DNA from: Euborellia annulipes
Lineage: Eukaryota; Arthropoda; Insecta; Dermaptera; Anisolabididae
Direction of reading: 5' to 3'
DNA length: 64,000 nt
NCBI GenBank assembly: GCA_023213315.1
Contig: JAKCPI010002063.1
Coordinates: forward strand, 310,001-374,000
The notes beneath the pieces are model-generated. The model was not told the origin of the DNA and did no database searches. It worked only from the letters and a program-made list of their open reading frames with translations. Of the stretch, positions 11,633 through 21,830 are shown in pieces (the first letter of the stretch is position 1; each line of letters starts with the position of its first letter). The position numbers and the translations under genes were made by a program.

Positions 11633-11712
11633 ATGGCCCCCGGGAATCGAACCCAGGATCTCCGCCTTTCCGGGGCATAGGCGTGCTATCCATTGCACCA
11701 GGCCACCGGACC
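11633..11712 (-). pseudogene. tRNA-like sequence in the 420-bp unit, copy 1
   Basis: On the minus strand it shows a box A-like TGGCCTGGTGCAATGG and a box B-like GGGTTCGATTCCC with a good T arm (CTGGG/CCCGG, 7-base loop). The anticodon arm is degenerate around CCCCGGA, closest to an arginine CCG anticodon loop. The acceptor ends do not pair well and no T-run terminator follows, so a SINE-like tRNA relic is more likely than a functional gene. Confidence 0.6.
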
Positions 11713-12052
11713 CTCGACCTGCACCAATAAAACTCACTTCCCCTTATATGCAGTTAGTCGCGCAAGTTACTAACTCGTAACGAATAGGTGAAAAACTTTA
11801 AAGAAAAATTTTCCACCTATGCGCCGCTTGGTTAACCAGCAGAGGGACAGATATCTGGATCTGCTCTAACACACTACTGTAAGCAGCAAAGCCCAGAGGG
11901 CAGCGGGGTTAAGTTATAGCTAAATATTTTTCGAGATCTATTATTTGAAAAAGATAATAGTATTCAAAATACCTCGATTCGGACTTTAACTGAGTCATAG
12001 ATATATTTAACAAGACATGTGAGTGTTCTTTATTGATGAGGCCAAACATCCC

Positions 12053-12132
12053 ATCGCCCCCGGGAATCGAACCCAGGATCTCCGCCTTTCCGGGGCATAG
12101 GCGTGCTATCCATTGCACCAGGCCACCGGACC
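12053..12132 (-). pseudogene. tRNA-like sequence in the 420-bp unit, copy 2
   Basis: It lies exactly 420 bases after copy 1 and is identical except for one visible base in the 3' part (CCATCGCCCC for CCATGGCCCC). The same box A and box B signatures are present. Confidence 0.6.
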
Positions 12133-12564
12133 CTCGACCTGCACCAATAAAACTCACTTCCCCTTATATGCAGTTAGTCGCGCAAGTTACTAACTCGTAA
12201 CGAATAGGTGAAAAACTTTAAAGAAAAATTTTCCACCTATCAATAAAGAACACTCACATGTCTTGTTAAATATATCTATGACTCAGTTAAAGTCCGAATC
12301 GAGGTATTTTGAATACTATTATCTTTTTCAAATAATAGATCTCGAAAAATATTTAGCTATAACTTAACCCCCGCTGCCCTCTGGGCTTTGCTGCTTACAG
12401 TAGTGTGTTAGAGCAGATCCAGATATCTGTCCCTCTGCTGGTTAACCAAGCGGCGCATAGGTGGAAAATTTTTCTTTAAAGTTTTTCACCTATTCGTTAC
12501 GAGTTAGTAACTTGCGCGACTAACTGCATATAAGGGGAAGTGAGTTTTATTGGTGCAGGTCGAG

Positions 12565-12644
12565 GGTCCGGTGGCCTGGTGCAATGGATAGCACGCCTAT
12601 GCCCCGGAAAGGCGGAGATCCTGGGTTCGATTCCCGGGGGCCAT
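12565..12644 (+). pseudogene. tRNA-like sequence in the 420-bp unit, inverted copy 3
   Basis: It is the plus-strand copy with the same box A and box B and the same degenerate anticodon arm. It is followed by CATGGGATGTTTGGCC and AATAAAGAACACTC, with no pol III terminator. Confidence 0.6.
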
Positions 12645-12754
12645 GGGATGTTTGGCCTCATCAATAAAGAACACTCACATGTCTTGTTAAATGAAATATA
12701 TATATTACATGATGTATTACATCTTTGTGAAAAAATAAAAAATAAAAATTGTTG

Positions 12755-12800
12755 TAGGTTCTGAAGAAGGCATAATTGTGCCGAAACGATGTAAATTGGC
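12755..12800 (+). repeat. Fragment with hammerhead-like motif
   Basis: CTGAAGA at 12761-12767 is followed by A, then GGC...GCC, then GAAAC at 12783-12787, the same arrangement as in the palindromes at 10.2 and 20.8 kb. The rest of the host repeat is not clear. Confidence 0.5.
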
Positions 12801-12844
12801 CTCCATCATAAAAAACCGACCGAGAAAAGAAGCATCTCAGAACT

Positions 12845-12935
12845 AGGGGTGTTCGATTATGGAAAGAAGTAATCGATTATCGATTATGAAAAATAATCGA
12901 TTATTGGGTCCGGTCAGACGAAAAAATAATAGATT
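12845..12935. repeat. CGATTA self-complementary short-repeat patch
   Basis: The patch repeats TAATCGATTATCGATTATG and AATAATCGATTATTGG, read almost alike on both strands. It is one of several such patches with different cores in this window. Confidence 0.65.
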
Positions 12936-13219
12936 ATAACTTTTTTTTCAATAACTATATAATAAATTATACCAATAATTACCTACTTTTGGAATACAAA
13001 ATTTGGTTCCCTTCATTGATCTCAGTCCTTTTGTGGCAAAGTATCCATTTAATTTAAGAAAGAACCAAATAGAACTTGGCCCTTTTTGCATTTATGTTTT
13101 TGGTTAGATAAAGTTTTGCCGAAACGTCTCGCTGGATTGTAAATAATCAGGAAGTTTTTTAATTTTGGCTCATCTTTATTTATAAATTAAAACTATATTT
13201 GTTACATTGTCAAGAATAC
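12936..13219. other. AT-rich intergenic DNA
   Basis: A GCCGAAACGTCTCGCTGG motif near 13118 recalls the GAAAC half of the palindromic repeats. Nothing else was recognised. Confidence 0.3.
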
Positions 13220-13660
13220 GGAACATAGAAATGGTTTATTTATTTATTTAACAATTTCGATTGATAAGGCTCTAAAGTAGCTGCTGCTGGTCTTTGGGTT
13301 TTGGAAAGAAAGAAAAGAAAGAAAAGAAAAGCATTAAGTGAGGGGATCGTTGATAAAATCTTAGTATGGGGGCAGGTGAATAGGGGCTTTAGAGGTTGCA
13401 GCTGCCTCTCTGAGGGTTGTGTTTGGGGATGCTGGGTTGGGGTGAATGCATCAAAGTGCACAAAGGACCTACCTACAAGGTCTCCCAATTCATGTCTGTG
13501 TGTGTATGTGTATTGACGACAGTGGCAGCCCGCAGTGGCGTGTACCGTTGGCCGATTTGTGGCTGTTCTTGCCCCTTTATTAATATTCCCAAACAGCTTC
13601 TCACTCCCGACTTTCAAGTAAACTATTCAAGTTCTCACCTAGTATAGAAACACTCAGACT
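13220..13660. other. Low-copy, GC-balanced island with open frames on both strands
   Basis: The island has no match to the window's repeats. The minus strand is open for 125 codons (13240-13617) and the plus strand for about 70-76 codons; no product resembles a known family and the frames compete, so coding is unproven. Composition contrasts with surrounding DNA. It could be an exon, a regulatory island or an unrecognised repeat. Confidence 0.25.
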
Positions 13661-14040
13661 GGCTTTTCATATCATCATCAAATTATTGGAGTTAAAATTG
13701 TTAAATAAATACGAAATTTTTTTTCGTGTCCTGGTTATTTTAATATTTTTCTTTAAAAATATTAAAATAACCGGGTCAGAAATATAAAAAAAAATATGTG
13801 ATCCATCGCAGGAAAATTTTTTTTTTTTTTTTGACACTCATTCCCTTCCCTTTGCCAACAATTACATGAAAACCATATAATGTGTATACATCAGGGGCGT
13901 ATATAAGGGGGGGTGCCGAGGGGGCCCGGACCCCCTCCCCCGAAATTTTTCAAATCTATATACATAATCACGAGAATATAGCCAATATCTATATTTGTAC
14001 GGCCAATTTCTATATTTTTATTTGAAAAAGTCTTCTTCTT
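13661..14040. other. AT-rich DNA with a short inverted repeat and a G-rich MITE remnant
   Basis: A hairpin CCTGGTTATTTTAATATTTT / AAATATTAAAATAACCGGG spans 13730-13774. A G/C-rich piece at 13892-13945 (AGGGGCGTATATAAGGGGGG) looks like the end of a GGGCGTA-type element. Confidence 0.4.
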
Positions 14041-14251
14041 CTTCTTCAGTCCTCGCCTTATTCCCTCGATGCGGGGTCGGCGGACCTCAACTTTTTCCCT
14101 CTAAGCCTATCATGCGTTTTTGGAAGAAATAGAACAGGCCGGCCCGTCGCACCGTCTGACGCCTGTTGAAAAGAGGAAGGAAGAGACAGACATACAAAGA
14201 ACTGTAAGACTGCCTATCTCAGCTCGGATAGCTCGTGGTCGCCATCCACAA
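14041..14251. repeat. Second copy of the CCTCGCCTTATTCCC repeat
   Basis: It parallels 10784-10990, including GGGGTCGGCGGACCTCA, GAACAGGCCGGCC, GAGGAAGGAAGAGACAGACA and GCTCGTGGTCGCCATCCAC, with small indels. Confidence 0.75.
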
Positions 14252-14540
14252 GCATAGGCGTAGCCACGGGGGGGGGGCTTTGGGGGTTCAAACCCCCCCC
14301 CCCCCCTATTGGACCCAAGCCTTGACTAGATATTTAAGCTCTATAATACAAATTCAGAATTTTCCCATTGAAAAGAATTGATTTTTTGTCTTGCTTTATA
14401 AAAAATTAAAGCCTGTTAAAATTGATTAAATCTCCCAAATGAAAAATAATAAAAATTATTATATAAATAAATAATAAATATTTCGACTAGAGCAGAGCGT
14501 TATCAGTTTTTACATTTTTGACGACCCGTTCTTCGCGACC
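14252..14540 (+). repeat. GGCGTAGCCACGGGGGG element
   Basis: It starts CATAGGCGTAGCCACGGGGG, then GGGGGTTCAAACCCCCC and GACTAGATATTTAAGCTC, and ends near GAGCGTTATCAGTTTTTAC. Copies or parts lie at 15853-16090, 36930-37025 and 38037-38160. The GGCGTAGC start is typical of hAT-like non-autonomous elements, but the other end was not found. Confidence 0.6.
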
Positions 14541-14621
14541 CGTTCGCGAACGGAATGCCCACCTCTAATTTAAATAAATTTTTTGCGCATGGAACGGGAT
14601 GCGAAGGCGCAACACTTGGTA

Positions 14622-14822
14622 CAGTAGCGCCCCAATTAAGTTCCCATCTGTTATCTAGAGCCTTAAGTATATGGTGTATAGTGAAATAATTTTAATGACC
14701 GAAAAGGTAAAACGTAAAATCTGGTACAGATGATTTTATTTTACCTTTTCATATTTAAAATTATTTCACCATATACTTAAAGGTCTAGCTATCATGTGGG
14801 GACTTAATTGTGGTGCTCACTG
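14622..14822. mobile_element. Tc1/mariner-type MITE, second copy
   Basis: It is the same family as 747-977: ends CAGTAGCGCCCCAATTAAG and, inverted, CTTAATTGTGGTGCTCACTG, with TA at 14620-14621 and 14823-14824. The inner arms contain CCTTAAGTATATGG and ATTATTTCAC. It is more diverged than the first copy. Confidence 0.85.
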
Positions 14823-14824
14823 TA

Positions 14825-15220
14825 CAGATGGCCAGAATACTAATCACCACCCCGGGGCGGTTAACAGTTTAAATTTCTAAATATTTTTTTTTTCTATATG
14901 TAGTATTCTGGTGTACTATGAGAAAATTAATAATATCGACACATGACAGTACTGCATGCACTTTTCAATAACCCAAGATAGGAAAAAGTGTGTGTGTCAA
15001 TCATACTAGATTTTTGTTAAAGGAAAAAAGACGCCAAAAATAGCTGGAGGAAACGAGAAGCGCAGGATTTAAATGGCCGAGATGGGTCCCTTCGATACTC
15101 AGATAGCCTACTTACTGCACTCGTCCTCTCAATATTATTTTTCGAAGGAAAATATTAAGTTGCCCTATTATACGATCCTTTGTAAATGCATCTTGTTTTG
15201 TTATTGAGTTGAAAAGAATC

Positions 15221-15260
<40 letters not shown>

Positions 15261-15280
15261 ATCGTTTAAAGTCTATATGA
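14825..15280. other. AT-rich DNA with a (TA)n microsatellite
   Basis: A (TA)n tract covers about 15220-15256. The remainder contains short R1-like traces (GTGTCAATCATACTAGATTTTT near 14994) but no gene. Confidence 0.45.
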
Positions 15281-15288
15281 CCTGAAAT

Positions 15289-15799
15289 CAAGGGCGGATC
15301 CAGAGGTGTTTCTCGGGGGGGGGGGTAATCTGGTGTGGGCGTATATAGAAATTTTTTTCGGGGGGGGGCCTGTTCTCAAAAGTTTTTCTACGAAAAATTT
15401 TGTTTTTCGCGGAACCAAAAAATTTTTCGTGTGCCGTTCGCGGGACCAAAAATTTTTCCCAGTCGGAAAAATATTTTTTATATTTTACCTTTTTTTAGAG
15501 ACCAAAAATTTTCCGCCCGCGGAACCAAAAAAATTTTTCATGTGCCGTTCGCGTAACCAAAAAATTTTTCGTGTGCCGTTCGCGGGACCAAAAATTTTTA
15601 CCAGCCGGAAAAATATTTTACCTTTTTTTTAGAGACTAAATTTTTTTGCGCCGCGCGGAACCAAAAATTTTTTCATGTTCCGTTTGCGCAACCAAAAATT
15701 TTTCATGCTCCGTTCGCGGTTTCTAAAATTTTTCCCGTTTTTTCAAATCTCGGAGGGGGGGTAATTACCCCCTTTACCCCCCCCTTGTATCCGCCCTTG
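15289..15799. mobile_element. hAT-type non-autonomous element with 8-bp target duplication
   Basis: The ends CAAGGGCGGATCC and, inverted, ATCCGCCCTTG are flanked by the direct repeat CCTGAAAT (15281-15288 and 15800-15807), the 8-bp duplication typical of hAT transposons. The interior has degenerate tandem units with GTGCCGTTCGCG and ACCAAAAATTTTT and runs of G. No transposase is encoded. Confidence 0.9.
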
Positions 15800-15852
15800 C
15801 CTGAAATGCCGGAAAGATTTTAAAAAAATCTGGTGTGACTGGGCTCTCAGCA

Positions 15853-16140
15853 TACTTTTGGGGGTTCAACCCCCCCCCCCCCCCTATTGGACCCAAGCCT
15901 TGACTAGATATTTAAGCTCTATAATACAAATTCAGAATTTTCCCATTGAGAATTGATTTTTGTCTTGCTTTACAAAAAATTAAAGCCTGTTAAAATTGAT
16001 TAAATCTCCCAAATGAAAAATAATAAAAATTATTATATAAATAAATAATAAATATTTCGACTAGAGCAGAGCGTTATCAGTTTTTACATATTTGTGTGGC
16101 ATCTATGGTCATGTAGACCCTATTAAATTGATTGGTAGCC
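15853..16140 (+). mobile_element. Insert flanked by a 19-bp near-perfect direct repeat
   Basis: The insert shares GGGGGTTCAACCCCCCC and the following 230 bases with the element at 14275-14537. It is flanked by ACTGGGCTCTCAGCATACT (15838-15856) and ACTGGGCTCACAGCATACT (16141-16159). It interrupts the terminal hairpin of an R1 copy. Confidence 0.65.
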
Positions 16141-17315
16141 ACTGGGCTCACAGCATACTAATTTCTTCTAACTTGGGTAATTGAAAGTTGTGTACTGTGC
16201 TTGTCACATTTATTTAGTTTCCGCAGATATATTAGAATTCAAGGTGTAAAATTTATATACATGAACAAATATATTTTATATGAATTAATTCAATTAAATA
16301 TTTTATGTTTATATTTTGTTACCATGGTAACTATTTCTCCTATCTTTCTTATGAAGCACAAGAGTAAAGTGTACTTCAAACAATTTTTGGGGGCAAAATG
16401 AGAATATACATTTTAAATAGCATCTAAAAAATAATTGATTTTTGAATTTTAATCAAAAATCAATTATTTTTTAGATTTTGAGAAAATCAAAGAAAAAGAA
16501 CATCAGTAAAGTAGTAGTACTCTTTGGTCGATTTTGATTAAAAGCTTATTTTCACTCCACAGAGGGGTGCGTAATTTAAATATAAAATTTCAACCTCGTA
16601 GATGAATTTCATGGGCGTAGCGAGGGGGAGGCAGGGAGGGCCCCTGGCTGGTCCTAAAAATTAAAAAAAAATAGCAAATATATATTTTTCCCATTGGGAA
16701 TTTTTTTAACACCCCAATCCACTACATTAATTTAATTTTTTTTTTATTTAAATAAATAATTAATAATATATGTATATATTAATTGCAAACCCCCCCTCTC
16801 GCCCTAACGAGGGGTTGGCCCCCCCCCCCTAACAAGAAGTCTGGCTACGCCCATGATGAATTTCTTCATGCTTTAAATTGAACACACTCCTATCTTTCTT
16901 ATGAAGTACAAGAGTAAAGTGTACTTCAAACAATTTTGAGGCCAAAATGAGAATATACATTTTAAATAGCATCTAAAAAATAATTGATTTTTTGAATTTT
17001 AATCAAAATCGTTAGAACAAATTTTGAGAAAATCAAAGAAAAACTGAAAAAGTACATCAGTAAAGTAGTAGTACTCTTTGGCCGATTTTGTTTAAAAGTT
17101 TATTTTCAAGCCTTAGAGAGGTGCCTAACTTAAATATAAAATTTCAACCTCGTAGCTCAATTTCTTCATGATTTAATTCGAACACCCACAGACCATGTTG
17201 CAAAAATCACTTTTTTCAGGGGACTTCAAAACGTGTATATCCATAAAAATCTCGACATCGAATTTTTGACATGAAACCAATATATATTAACATATATAGG
17301 TAAGAGAAAGTAAAA
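16141..17315 (-). repeat. Two R1 pieces in minus orientation, one interrupted by a hAT MITE
   Basis: The first piece (16141-16888) has a degenerate terminal hairpin and ACCATGGTAACTAT near 16320 and is interrupted by the MITE at 16610-16855. At 16889 the sequence jumps back to TCCTATCTTTCTTATGAAG, starting a second piece that runs to the AT hairpin GGTAAGAGAAAGTAAAAA at about 17315. This partial duplication suggests insertion of one copy into another or unequal exchange. Confidence 0.75.
16610..16855. mobile_element. hAT-type MITE with 8-bp target duplication
   Basis: Ends are CATGGGCGTAGC and, inverted, GCTACGCCCATG. The direct repeat ATGAATTT flanks it (16602-16609 and 16856-16863). It splits an R1 element, so it is younger than that copy. 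No coding capacity; G and C homopolymers near the ends. Confidence 0.9.
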
Positions 17316-19069
17316 ATTATTTAAAAAAAAAAAAGGTGAGATTTGGGGATGTGAAAAAGTAAAAGATTTGGTCAAGTATTTTGTTGATTCACTGCCGATT
17401 AATCTACCGATTAAACAAGAATCTCTAAATTGTACACGAAATGTTATTCACACGCAAGTAGAGTTCACTAGTAGGTTACCAGTTCTGCACGAAATATAGA
17501 ACCCGCTTTCAATCCCTCACAATGAACGCAAAACAAACAAGCACGAAGAGTGAGGGTTGCACCCCACAAATCTTTTTTTTTCTTTTTATAATTTTTTTTA
17601 GTCGAGTATAAAAACTCCCCTTAGACCCTTAGACCGCTACAAACGGAGAAATTTTCTGAGTTTCAATAGAATTTGACAAGCATGAAAACATTGATAAAGA
17701 AATGGATAGGTCAATGGATTGACCGAACCGTATACTTCGGTTTCCTTTTTTTAAATTTTTTTTTATCATGTTTCAACAACAAAAAAATAATTCTTAATTC
17801 ATCGGGATCAAATTATTTTTAATTAGAAAGAAAATCCAGGTTTATTTAATATATTTTTTTATTACATAGATTTTTATAAATTTTTAGGTTCTTTTCTCCT
17901 GAATAAAATACAAAAGTCCTCTCATGGACAATGAACAAAAAATTTTGTCTAGTAGTGTCGGATCCTTAATCCCCTTCTGTGTTTTGTGTGTAATTTCCCT
18001 CTTGAAAATTGTATTTAAATTAGAAAATATTGAATAGAATTTATTAAGAAAATTTAATAAACCTCTTAATTTTGCAGCTCCATTTGATTTTAATTTTCAA
18101 AAAAAAATTTGCTGGTTAAGGTTATTCGGACAGTGCCCCGTAAGTTATAATATAATCTAATTTTTTTTAAATAAAATTAAAATTTGATTTCATAAATACT
18201 TTATTATAATTTAGTCATGACCCATCATAATTTATAATTGGATTAAGTTAATAATTTAATTACTAAAAATAATAAATAAATGTCTTTTGACTTAAGTATT
18301 TTTTCAGATAATATAGATCTGGCAACATATTACAATGAATAATGCAAATAAGTTTAGACACAATGGGCGATTTGCGAGAAAAAATATCATAAATTGGGAA
18401 AAAAAAAATGCAAGTGAAAACGTGAAACGCGGTTTATTTTATGCGACGTTGCTGCACTGGTCTGAGTCACGCGACTTACTTATTTTTAAGTATGGTGGAC
18501 TGATGGCGGACTCTTATTTTCGTGAATTTTTTGTCTTTCTTGTTAAAATATTTTCAAAAGCCTTCGTCAGAAAATTTTGAATTTATTTTTAACGTATTCT
18601 GCGGAAGTTAACTGATAAAAATAAAAGTTTTTTGTTTTTTTATCTTTATCAGGAGTGACTATATAATTCGATATGTGTGCGAAACGCTACATTCCCCATA
18701 GACTAGATGTTAAATATCAATTTTTAAATAATTATTTACACGATAACCCTTCGTCAGAACTGTTTCAAAAAATTATTTTATACGTATGTGATAGTGATTA
18801 ATAATTAACTTTTAATCTTTATAAGTGCCTTAATGTCCGAACAGCCTTAATAATGATATATGTTTGTGAATTGGAAAATTGACTAAATTTGGTTGGCATT
18901 TTTAGCCTTCTCTCTCCCCTGAAAAATCTCTTCGCTACGCCTCTCATTAATTCATAAAAAGTCTACAAATTCATTCCCTTACATATAAATAAAAATACAT
19001 TCGGTATTTCTAGTTCAAATAAGAGTAAAAAACAGGTAAGTTTATATTTGTTCTTTTCCGCTAGGTGAT
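17316..19069. other. AT-rich intergenic DNA with one unassigned open frame
   Basis: No repeat shared with the rest of the window. A frame at 18335-18580 (81 codons, plus) has a protein-like composition (many K, N, R, F) but resembles no family I recognise. It may belong to a decayed transposon gene or be chance. Confidence 0.3.
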
Positions 19070-19440
19070 AGTTTTGCAACTAATGCGTTAATTAATTAAA
19101 ATTAGAGAGAGTGAGAGAACAGCACTGTCGAGCCGCTAATTAACAATGTGATTAAAGAAAATGTTCCAGGCGGTTTATCGGGCTCCCGGGAAAAGCCATC
19201 AACGTTTCCTCTCACCCTTCGCTTCCTTCACCCTTCGTTTTAGCAGCGTTGCCCTTAAGAGTCGTTTATCCCTCTAGACTTTTATGGCATCTTCTCGTTA
19301 TCAGTTCTCGAGGAATCAAGGTTCCAGATGCTTTCACAAACTTTTCTTATTCGTTTGCATCAATTAACATTACAATTAGAACCAGATGAAGGGAATCAAT
19401 CTCGGCTATTTTGAAATGGAATTTACATCAGAATTTCTTG
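19070..19440. promoter_or_regulatory. Candidate distal regulatory island
   Basis: A low-copy stretch of balanced composition holds clustered homeodomain-type cores: GCGTTAATTAATTAAAATTA at 19085-19104 and GCTAATTAACAATG at 19135-19148. The latter 14-mer also occurs at 47076-47089, close to the runt-like promoter. No coding potential was recognised. Function is inferred from motif and context only. Confidence 0.25.
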
Positions 19441-20041
19441 TTATTGATTACTTATTGTTGTTTGTTTTTTTTTAACACTTTGTGTGCATATTCGTTCAAG
19501 ATGCTTACTAAAACTCATTGTACACAAGTAAGCCTATTTGTTTTTTTTTTTCAAAATTTCAAGTTGAAAAAGTTCATATACCTTATTTAAAAAATTGAAA
19601 AAATATTTGTCTCCAGAAATAGGTCTACACTTTGATTTTATTATTTTCTTTTTTTTTATAAACATAACTTTTATATATAAATCAAATTTTTGTTTTCTAG
19701 TATTAATACAAAAATGTAAGGTTTAAAATTGAAGAATAAAAATATCATCGATTGAAGGCTTAAAGTGGCTGTTGTATTTAAACAATAGGTGACAGGAGCA
19801 GACAGCCAGGTTATTAGTCTCCACGAAATAAAATTCTATGTTTAGAAAATAGTTTAGACTTTAGAAGGGTTGGGTTAGGTTTATAAAAAAGTATGGGGCA
19901 CCTAAGGTGCGACGAGGAGTAAAATTCCCCAATTTGGTCACGTTTTCAGTTCATATTAGTAAAATCCGGACATTTCTCATATCCGGACCCCAAACCGGAC
20001 ACGTGTTCCAAATCCGGACGTAAGATAACCCTACTTAAACA

Positions 20042-20093
<52 letters not shown>

Positions 20094-20221
20094 CTAAACA
20101 GATTCTATAAAATTTCTCTCCTCGCCTTTAGTGATGCAAAATTGTTAAATACAAATCGTTAATTCTATTTCCACAGCTAGAACACCCAAACTTGATAATC
20201 TGTTCTGACACATACATAGCA
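19441..20221. other. AT-rich DNA with an (AAT)n microsatellite
   Basis: The (TAA)n tract spans about 20042-20092. Just before it, CCGGACATTTCTCATATCCGG and ATCCGGACG form a small patch of repeated CCGGAC units. No gene seen. Confidence 0.45.
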
Positions 20222-20375
20222 TGATTTCTCGCGCCGGAGTTCCGGGTTCGCTTCCCGTCCCAAGCGAGAAAAATTTATTTCATTTGATTTGACTACAAAT
20301 CATTTGAAATAAATAGAGATGGGGTCTAAATGGCCTGAGTTGTCGAAAAAGACCTTAAAAAAAAAAATGATTTTT
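20222..20375 (+). mobile_element. tRNA-derived SINE
   Basis: The head has a box B-like GTTCCGGGTTCGCTTCCCG. The body (TTTGATTTGACTACAAATC) leads to the conserved tail GATGGGGTCTAAATGGCC, CCGAAAAAGACCTT-like and an A-rich end. The same tail marks copies at 30285, 42284, 45600, 58240 and 63481. Confidence 0.75.
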
Positions 20376-20786
20376 TTTGAATTATAATTTTTAGATTTTG
20401 AGCTTTAAGGGCCTGAGTCCCCTCAGGAAAATAATTTTCAAGAAAACGATTTTTTTTTATTAGAATAATAAGGTTGGAGCGCAAAGGACCCGCCCCCCCC
20501 CGGAGGGCCCGGGCCCGGGGAATATAGCCCTCCCTGCTCCCCCCTGTCTGCTGCCCTGGAAATATCGCCATCTTCAGTCCCATAATCGGCTATAATAGGC
20601 TCACATTCCCTGGAAAACAATCACAATTTCGACATTGATAATCCTAAAATTCTCCGGCATTTGAGGGCAATGTGTCTTTGATGTTAAATAAAATTCAGAA
20701 AATTTATATATCAAGTATTTTTTTATATTTTTGTGATATACCTTTTTTCGCATTGACTATCTTTTGGGATTTGCTTGCTAGATGAT
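20376..20786. other. Mixed DNA with a G/C-rich patch
   Basis: A patch at 20485-20525 (CGCCCCCCCCCGGAGGGCCC) lies in otherwise AT-rich DNA. It resembles the ends of other GC-rich elements here, but no boundaries were found. Confidence 0.3.
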
Positions 20787-21101
20787 ACAAATTAAACACT
20801 AGGTTATTTGTTTCAAAGGTTTTATTAATTAAAAATTAACACTTAATACGTGTTTCGACAATTCCTTGTCATCATCAGAAGTGATTACATTCTAATACAT
20901 GAAAGTAGATACAGGATATACTATATATATACACTAGAAGCAGTGTTACCAACTGCAATACATTAAAGTATATCCTGTATCTACTTTCATGTGTTAGAAT
21001 GTAATCACTTCTGATGATGACAAGAATTGTCGAAATACGTATCAAGTGTTAATTTTTAATTAATAAAACCTTTGAAACAAATAACCTAGTGTTTAATTTG
21101 T
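20787..21101. repeat. Palindromic element with hammerhead-like core in each arm
   Basis: The arms at 20787-20920 and 20968-21101 are near-perfect inverted repeats. Each has CTGATGA-T-GACA...TGTC-GAAA, on the minus strand around 20878-20852 and on the plus strand at 21011-21035. The ends read ACAAATTAAACACTAGG. Non-coding. Confidence 0.85.
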
Positions 21102-21263
21102 ATATTTAATTTTAATTTACAAAATGTTTCAACGAGAACCAACGGTCGAAAGTTTAAATCTTATTGCTATATGAGATTATCGCCTTTTAATAAATAAACA
21201 AGTTTTCGTCATACCATCTTGGTCCCACCAATGACCCCTCTGAGAGGTCAATGTATTAAATAA

Positions 21264-21515
21264 TTAATTTTTAATACTAAAATATAAAATTTCAATCCGG
21301 TAGCTCAATTCCTTCATGCTAAAAATCGTTACACACACACACACACACAGACAGACATACCAATTTGCGGGACCAAAGTGGATCCAAGAAAGTGTTTGGA
21401 CTCAAAGAACCTCAAAACATGTATATCCATCAAAATCGAACATCGAATTTTTGACATGATCACAATACTTTATATATATTTCATATATAGAGTAAAAGAA
21501 AGTAAAAAAATATTT
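21264..21515 (-). repeat. R1 end fragment, minus orientation
   Basis: It contains TATAAAATTTCAATCCGGTAG, a (CA)n tract at 21331-21348, CCTCAAAACATGTATATCC and the terminal AT hairpin ending AGTAAAAGAAAGTAAAAA. Confidence 0.75.
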
Positions 21516-21830
21516 AATATTATTTTTAGACAAGTTTGTTATTTTTAGTCTTCGTTACAATCATTATTATGAATAATACAATTTTTTTTTGTAAAAATAT
21601 AAACGCCAGCGCCCCTTTCTTCACCTCCTTCCCCCCCCCCCCCCGTTGTTGCGACACTCAAAGTTCCCTAGATACCTGTTACAAATCCCCAGCCGAGAAT
21701 TCCTCAAGTTGTTTTAATATTTGTTTCTCTCTGCTGGCCAATTGTGAAATCTTGCCGACCAAGCAATTATTTTGCAGTGCGACTGTTAATACCACAAAGC
21801 CTATCAAGTGGATACAATCTACATGTAAAT

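Larger units (their letters stand above)
11498..12690. repeat. Tandem and inverted array of a 420-bp unit containing a tRNA-like sequence
   Basis: One complete unit (11498-11917) and a truncated unit (11918-12240) run in the minus orientation. At 12241, inside the CACCTAT / CAATAAAGAAC junction, the orientation flips and about one unit runs in the plus orientation to 12690. The two minus copies are almost identical over 320 bases. Each unit has a tRNA-like block, an AATAAAGAACACTCACATG segment and a TAAGCAGCAAAGCCCAGAGG segment. Confidence 0.85.

Noticed and set aside
12565..12644. Functional tRNA-Arg gene
   Set aside because: The T arm is good, but the acceptor ends and anticodon stem pair poorly and no T-run terminator follows; three copies lie in a repeat array.
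11480..12764. Three near-identical short proteins beginning MSFIGAGRGSGG
   Set aside because: These are translations of the tRNA-like 420-bp unit, not a gene family.
21536..21830. Upstream open frame as the N-terminal part of the reverse transcriptase gene
   Set aside because: The frame differs from that of the recognisable motifs and no RT or endonuclease motif is visible in it.
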